The notes under the pieces were generated by a model, which was not told the DNA's origin, did not search any database, and was given only the letters and a program-made list of their open reading frames with translations. A DNA stretch of 64,000 nt from Nereocystis luetkeana (Eukaryota; Sar; Phaeophyceae; Laminariales; Laminariaceae), in NCBI GenBank assembly GCA_031213475.1, contig JARUPZ010000014.1, forward strand, positions 868,001 to 932,000, given 5' to 3'. The position numbers and the translations under genes were made by a program. Below are positions 24,801 to 33,283 of the stretch, one piece after another. The stretch's first letter is position 1. Every line of letters begins with the position of its first letter.

Positions 24801-27800
24801 GGTCCCTGGTCCAAACATGTTCCCCTTCGTTTTTTTTTTTTTAGGTTCCGAGAAAATGAATGATTTACAACCCAATGCCAGAATAAAAACAGGTTGCCGG
24901 CTGGACATTGAAAAAGCAAATCGGAAACACGAACAGCATTAATTCAGCGCGTCCTGCTGGTAAGCGCAGCCACGTCAAAATATCTCATCAGGACCGCCGT
25001 ACACAGCATCCAACCCACAGCTAGCACGGGGGATCATATTAAATAGGACCTACGGTACACACCAAAACCTACCTATTTCGATATGTTTACTAACAATACT
25101 TGGTCCTATTTACTATGGCCCCCCGTAACAGCACGGCAGCACAGCCGTACATACCCCCCGGTAAACAGCCAGCAGGCGAACCGCAACACCAGCCCCGACG
25201 TTATCGGGCCTTCGTTTCCCGGCGTCCGAGCCAAAGCAAACAAAAAAAGGCGGAAAATTTGAGGATGATGCCCTCGAGCACGAGGGCGGAAGTTCGTTCT
25301 CGGAATATATTCAAGTTTGATCTCGGGGCGTCAACATTGGACGCGCCACCACCTCCATGGGAGGCCTAACGACCTCCCGGGATCGCATTGCCGTCGCGTT
25401 TGCCTGGTTCTGTGGTGGATCTGTATTGCCGAGCACTAGATTGTCATCATGTGTGCACAGTTGCGAACGGCGCAAGTAGGTTGAACTCTCCGTTGCTTTT
25501 CGCCTGGATTTCTATTTTCACTTTTCGATCATGTTCGGACACATCGCCTAACTTTTATCGAAATCGAAGTGAATTCGATTATCGATATCGCTCTTCGATT
25601 CTGTTCGGACACGCCCTGAGCCTTGGTGTCGGGAGAAGGTCGTTTCAGGCATGTCTCATTTTCTCACAAGTACGTTCCGGTTGAAAAACGGAACGGTTTC
25701 AAGAACCGAGGCGGCTGATAGAACCATCGCATCTCACCGCTCCGCCAGTAACGGCTGCCGGCGCAGCCACCGGACGTCCCTCTGCCTCGCAAGCAGGAAC
25801 CCCTTCCACCACGCCGTCACCGAGTCACCGTCACGCACGGCCTCACGGAGCCGGTGCAGGACCGGAAGCTCAATGAGCAAGCTACAGTCGAAGTTGAACA
25901 CCCCATCGCTCAGGTAGTTGTCGCCGGGCCAGCCCCGAAGGTTGCACCCCGCGCACACCTTGTACTCTAGTCGTACCACTCGCACATCCGCCCCCTGCAC
26001 AAGAAAGAGCAGAGGGGAGTTCATGGAATAGTGTATGGGGGTGCCACTCGCGCATCCGCTCCAGGCACAAGAAAAGGTAGACGAGACTTCGTGAAATGAT
26101 GGGGGTGGGGGGGAGGTGCCACTCGCACGTCTACTTCCTGCAAAAAGTATCAGAGGGGGGTGGTGGTTGAACAAAGCGAGTCGAAGCCGAATTCGAAAAC
26201 GAAAAACATGCGTCGAAACAAACGAAAAACGAAACAGCAAAACAAAAGAAACAGGAAAAACAAACAAAAAAACATAGGAAGAGCAAAGCAAAAAAGAACG
26301 AGGCCAAAACGCCTGATAGCTGCAAACCTGCGCCACAAGGGTACCGTCCGTGTCAGGACCTAGCGTGTACGGGACCCCGCAGCCCGTGCAAGTTTGCTCG
26401 TGGACGCGAATCCTGGAGCGGCCGAAAGTGCCGCGCTGGAACGACGGGGGGTTGACCGGAAGCCTGTATACCGCCTGAAGCTTCTGCACCATCGCCAGCC
26501 GCTGCGGAAACTTCGAAGAACTTTCTGGCTGACTTCGCCGTTCGCTCGGTGCCTGATAGCTCGATGCGAGAGATGCGAGCCCCGCAAGTCCCTCCTCCCC
26601 CTCCCCCTCCCCCCCCCCCCTCCTCCTCCGCCTCTTCCTCCTCCTCCTCCGCTCTTCCTCTTCCTCCGCCTCCTACTCCTCCTCCTCCTCCTCCTCCTCC
26701 TCCTGATCCTGCTCCTCCCCCACCCCCCCCCTCCCCCTGCTCCTCCTCTTCCTCTTCCTCGTCGTCGCCTCTACCACCATTGTTGTTATCGGCTGTACCG
26801 CCCGATACTAAACTCGTTGCATCGTCGCCCCAGTCTCCCAGGCCGTCGGCGGCGCCCTCCCGGTCCCACGGCAAAGATCCGGATTCGTGAAGATAGACAG
26901 AGACGATGTAGGTGTGGGCGCAGTGTCGGGACTTGGTGTTGGCGTTTTCGCTGCAGGGGTGGCCGCGTTTTGCCTGCTCTCGACGCCGAATTGCAACATC
27001 AACGGTAAGCATCCAACGGTAATATCGTTGAACGTGAATGTCAGAGGTGCAGGTGGGCAGAGACAGCATGGGTATGGGGCGCAGTGGCGGGACTTAGTGT
27101 TGGCGTTTTCGCTGCACGGGTGGCCACGTTTTGCCTGCTCTCGACGCCAAATTCCAACATCAACGGTAAAATCCAACGGTAATATTGATGAACGTGAATG
27201 TCAGAGGTGCAGGTGGGCAGAGACAGCATGGGCATGGGGCGCAGTGTCGGAACTTGGTGTTGGCGTCTTCGCTGCAGGGATGGCCGCGTTCGGCCAGCTC
27301 TCGACGCCGAATTGCAACGTCAACGGTAAATATCCAACGGTGATATTGTTGAACGTGAATGTCAGAGGTGCAGGTGGGCAGAGACAGCATGGGTATGGGG
27401 CGCAGTGGCGGGACTTAGTGTTGGCGTTTTCGCTGCACGGGTGGCCACGTTTTGCCTGCTCTCGACGCCAAATTCCAACATCAACGGTAAAATCCAACGG
27501 TAATATTGATGAACGTGAATGTCAGAGGTGCAGGTGGGCAGAGACAGCATGGGCATGGGGCGCAGTGTCGGGGACTTGGTGTTGGCGTTTTCGCTGCAGG
27601 GGTGGCCGCGTTTGGCCTGCTCTCGTCGTCAACAGTAAAATCAACACCAACGGTAACACCAAGAATGGCGTTAACATTGTTGACCGCGCCAAGTGTCAAA
27701 AGCGCAGTGGTGAACGGAGACAACACAGGTATCGGCGACCTGTTGTTGGTATTTTCGCCGCATGAGTTGCCTCGTTTCGCCTGCTCTCGACGCCAGCGGT

Positions 27801-30800
27801 AACATCAACGGTAGTCTTTGTATCGAAAACGGTAACATTGCTACCGTTGATACAAAACGTGCAGGTGGACGTAGACGGTATAGGTGTCGGCGCAGTGTGG
27901 GGAAGTGGTTCTGGCGTTTTCGCTGCAGGGGTGGCCGCGTTCTGCTTGCCGTCGATGACAACGGTAAAAACTTAAAATCAACGTCAACGGTAATATTGTC
28001 AGCGTTGAAGTCAAACGTGCAGGTGGGCAGAGACGACGTAGATGTGGGGGCGGTGAGGACTTAGAGCTGCCCTCGCTGCAGAGGTGGCCGTGTTTGGCCT
28101 TCTGTCGTAACATGCTCACGTCAACGGTAGCACCAACGGTAGCACCAACGGCAGCATCAACGGAAAATATAACAAGTGGGCGTTAACGGTCATTTTTCAG
28201 ACAATGATAACATCAGGGACCGTGTTAACGTTAACATCAACGGAAGTATTGTTTTCAAGTATACGTTCACGTTAGGGGCCGGGTTTACATTTCGCATCAG
28301 CCGGGATTCAAACGCTGAAGTCAACTCCAGGAACAGGGTGTCCGTCAACGTCGCACTAACGTTGAATTACAGCAACGCAAGAAAAATAACGTTGAGACGC
28401 GGCAAAAGGGTTCAACCTTGACGCCAACGAAAACGCAATCGCCAACGGTAATGCTCGCATTGTTACCGTTAATATGACGCCAACACCATTATTGCTAACG
28501 CCAACGGCAGCGTTCAAGCATTCCTTAGCGTTAGGGACAAAGAAAGCGGTATAACTATCATCGGTAACGCCAACGGCAGTTCTGACTCGGGAGATATCGG
28601 AGTTCCTGCCGTGATGGAAGCGTTTGTGTGCACAATCCACTAGTTTTTCGAAGTCAACACCAGGAGAAAAGTAAACACAACGCACGTTACCGGCATATCC
28701 GAACCCTGGCCTGGGCAACACAGCTTTTCCCTCAGCCAAAACGTGGTTTCACATTGGCCCTTTGCCAGTTACCTGGTAATACAGAAGGGAAACGCACACA
28801 CAAAAACCCACACCCCCCTTCCCTCTTCCCCTTCCTCTCATCCTGTCATTGTCATTTCCCCCCCCCTCCCTTCCTCAGTCCCCCCTCCCTTCCTCAGTCC
28901 TTCCCCCCATTCCCTTCTTCTCTCTCCCCCCTCTCCGACCCACACTCCTTCCCCCCCCCCCCCCCCCCCTCCGTCTCGAGAGGGATGCGTGGTCAATGGT
29001 CAAATAACTAAGGCAAGCAACAAATGCGTACCCCACACAGCCCCTCCCTCCCTCCCTCCCTCCCTCCCTCCCTCCCGGTGTAGAAGCAAGAGCTACTGAA
29101 AACCAGCAAGACACTGACGCTTCCAATTTTTGGGATGCTAGGAACGGCGGTCTAACAAGAAAGCAGGGTCGGCGACGGGCGCTACACCAAAATCCCATCT
29201 GATACATATGAATAGTAACCTACAGTATATACAGTATATACAGTGGACGCCCGGTGTCCAGGCTCAAAAGCGCTATTTTTTTTCCGACCGTGGTCTAACT
29301 CTATTGTACAGGATTCAGAGTTGGTCCCCCCCTGTTGAGGCGTGTTTCTTAACCCATTTTTCCTTTTGTTCGTGCCGGCCTGAGCTTATTTTCCTTGATA
29401 TAATGTTTTTAAGTGCGGGCTAATAAGCCATCCTCAAGGTTTTCAAGCTCTGCTCAGAGTACTTACTACTATTACGGAGGACCTTAGTAAATAGGACCAA
29501 ATATTGTTGGTAAAAATAGGGAAATATAGAGGTTTTTGTGCGTACCGTAGGTCCTATTAACTATGGTCCCCCGTAAAAGTGCGAGGTAGCCTTTTATTGT
29601 TGACGGGGCCATGCTGCCTGCCACCCTGGGCGCCAACATAAGGACCGCTTTGTCTTCAAAATAATGACTAAACGGTCCTTACATTTCGGGCCAGAGTGGT
29701 AGGGGAAAAAGGGGCGGAAAGAAAAGCCCCCCCGCTTCCCTCCGTCCCACCGCCTCTCCTCAAACAATAGATGAGGGTTGACATGTCAGGTCCCGTGTGG
29801 GCCCGCTGCTGCTGCAGCCGACATGCTTCCCCTCGCCTCAAGAACGGGTCCTCCCGCAACACCTGTCGGCGCAGAGGATAGCTAGCGCTGGACTAAAGTG
29901 CGACACCAAACTGCCGCGGCCGCTGTCCCCCTGCACAGCCCTCGCGAAGGCTGGGGAAATAAAATGTCGTTTCGAAGTAGGGACACAAACACACACAAAA
30001 CACACAAACCTTTCCTCCCTCCCTCCCTCCCTCCCTCCCTCCCCTCCTTACCTTGCACTGCAGAGTCCGATTAGCGCGGGTCCTCCTCAGCCGCGAAGCC
30101 CCCATGCCCGCCAGCCCGTCGCATTTCACGTGGGCCCAATCCCCCGCCCCCGAAGCCCGCCGCCGGCCCTCCTTCACCTCCCATACAGCGAACCACCCCG
30201 AGTCCCCTATCTGCAAAAGCAGTGGAACTCTCTCCACCTCCGCCGCGGCCACGCGGGCGTTTATCCCCTTGAGCTGGCCGGCCCCGATGGGTCTCCTTTC
30301 TTGAAAAATTGCCAAGGCGGTGTTGAAAGCTTCGGTGCTGGAGTAGACGGGGGATGCGGAGGGAATCGCCGACGAAGAGGAGGCGTTTTTGTCTTGTTCT
30401 CCTTTGGCTTTCGCGATCACCCGCGCGTGGTCACACATGGCCGGGAGGGGGGGGGGGGGCGTCCTCGGCGTCGGGTTTTTGTCCTTGCCCTTGTTCTTGC
30501 TCTCCGTCTCCCCGTTGCTTTTGTTTAGCTGTGCTCGCGAGTTGTTCGATCCTGCGCGCGATGTGCGTTTATTTATACACGGTGGGTTTGGTTGTTGACA
30601 GGGAAGGCAGTGTTGGAGTCAGCAGCAGCAGCAGCAGCAGCAGGGTGTGTCCAATGAAACTAGTTGTTAACTAGCCGCCGTAGCACGAGCAGAGTGTCCC
30701 TAACGAGTCCAAAAAGAGCAGCAGCAGCAGCAGCAGCAGAGCGTGTCTGCAAGACTTGCCGAAGAGAGGTGAGCATGTAACCGGTAACAGCGCTCGCGAG

Positions 30801-32028
30801 CACGGGCTACCAGGTAAAGGTGGACACCGGTTCAACGCGACAGCAGTGTCCCAAAACGCGTTCCAAACTGTCCGGAAAAGTAAGGATTTTTTTTGGTACG
30901 CATATCCCGGCGTCCCCGGTGGCTTGGTAGGTGATCCGTGTGCCTATCAATATCAATTTCGTGGGTTCGAGTCTCACCAAGTGCATGCTCGCACGGACTC
31001 TTCTTGCATAAACACTGATTAGCGGGAAGCGCGAGAGCGTGAGTTAGCAAAAATCGATGAAAATCGAAGAGCAGTGGGAATGCTGAACCCTAGGCGCGCC
31101 AAAAAATAAAAGGTACGTAGCGGGGGGGGAGAAGGGTGGACACCTGTGACCACGGCTCGTCCAGAAGCTCGTTGAGGGTAAAACCTCCCACGAGTAAAGC
31201 TGGAAAGCAAAAGTGATATTGGAAAAAAAAAACAGTAGTAGCCGAGCAGTCCTTACGCTTCCGAATAGAAAGGTAACAGGTATCAGGGGTACTAAATCCT
31301 CTATTCGGGTTATAACCCTTTCAGGACTGCAGTCCCATTTCGGGGATAAAGTACTTGAAATTTGAGCGGTTTGTCCCCACAACGGGACTGCGGTTTTAAA
31401 GGGGTTAAGGCATAACCCTAATGCCCTTGAATCCTTCGGGGGCCCCCGAGATATCGACCAGACAATGGTTGGTAAATGTGGTGTTATCAACAATCTAGGA
31501 GCACCCAGCAGTACAGGAAGGACCATGTTCCGCCCGTGCCGTACGTTACACGACTCCTTCCAACCATTCTAATTCGGACGCCCATCGGTGTCACCCCCCA
31601 AGTCACGTAAGAGAAGCGGCTGTTTGCTGCACTGTTTCTATTTTGTATCGTCAATTTTGCCCTCCGTCACCAGTCTCAAGAGAGCTGTAACCCTTCTATT
31701 ACGGGGGACCATAGTTAACAGGACCTATGGTATACATAAAAACCTATATGTTTAACCATTTTTACTAACAATATTTGGTCCTGTTAACTATGGCCCCCCG
31801 TAATAATAGTAAACAGTAGTGCAGTGTCCAGAGACCTAAATCTGACTCTGTTCCGCGTGTAACGTCCCCACACAAAGGGAGTGCAGTCCCTTAAGGCCTA
31901 ACCGTGTTAGTAGTGCAGTGTCCAGACACCCAAATATGACTCTAATTCCAAGTGAAACGTCCCGACAAAGGGAGTGCAGTCCTTTTTGAACGATTAATAC
32001 AAAAAAAACACACGCGCATGTATATGTT

Positions 32029-32068
<40 letters not shown>

Positions 32069-33242
32069 GTTCCCACACAAACTCATCGCCACCATACAGT
32101 GCAGTCCGTGGTCGCAGGACAGGCTCCAGTAACTCTGGAGTGGAAGGAATGCCTCGGTAAAAATAAAACAAGCAAATAATAATACGCGTGATAACTGAAG
32201 CACACACACACCTACACTTCAGACGAAAACAAAAAGTGAGGTCCGCGCAATATATACTATGAAGTATTATATAATATATATATATACTTTATATATATAT
32301 ATATAAACAAAACTATAAATTCGTTTTCTCTGGTCGGTCGCCGCGGGGGCGTTTCGGTGGCCTTTCGCAAGACTGTCAGCCCTGATTCGCGAGAGCTTTG
32401 TACTATTCGCGAGTGGAGGGACTTTTCGGGAACAGATTCAACAGGACTGCCGTTGATCTCAGCTGCTTTGGCCCGAAGAGACCGGCTATAAGACGGCATA
32501 CATACGACCGTAGACCGATTATTTTCCTATTTTGTTCCGGAATAGTTTCAAAAGGACTACGGGTCATTGGATTATTTGCGTGCGTGGGCACATGTAGCGT
32601 GGACAGCATACGACGCGCGTCACGCTGTTGCTGCCTCTTCGTATACCGCTTGGCCAGTTGCCCTCCTGCTGGCTCGTGCCGCTCGTGCTCGTGCGGCTCC
32701 TTCTGGTGCCGCTCCTGCTGGTGCTGCTTTTGCTTTCGCTGCTTCTGTTGGTATCGGGTGCTCCTCCTGCTGGTGCTGCTCCTGCCTGGTAGATGGCATC
32801 GCCTGCTCCTGGTGGTGCTGCTTCTACAGAGTGGACTGCACTTTTTCCTGCTGCCGATATTAAAGGTGCTGCCTTCAATACACCTCTGCCTCGCCCTCTT
32901 CTGGCGGATCTTGGAAGCCCATTTCGAACAGAACCCCCATGTCCAAGTCAGTGCTCAATCCCACTGTAAAGCGCAACCGCTGCATCTCCCAGCTATATGA
33001 TGGAGACATATCTTTGGAGGCAAGGTCGATTTTGCGACCTGCGACCACGACACCTGCCCCGGCAGCGGAATAATCTTGAAGTGGCCCAAAGACTGTGAAT
33101 TGTGCGCCAGGCCTATCGACGTCCGCACCGTGTCCTTCACGCTCGAGACAGGAGGTGGCGGTGAGTTGTGCTCTGTGCTTTTCTGTTGCTGTTGTTGTTG
33201 GTGTTGTTGTTTGCTACCTATTTATACCGCCGCGGCTGCTGC

Positions 33243-33283
<41 letters not shown>

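Noticed and set aside
26887-27765. 292-codon plus-strand frame
   Set aside because: It spans the 160/321-bp satellite; the repeated peptide follows the monomer and there is no start, splice or family logic.
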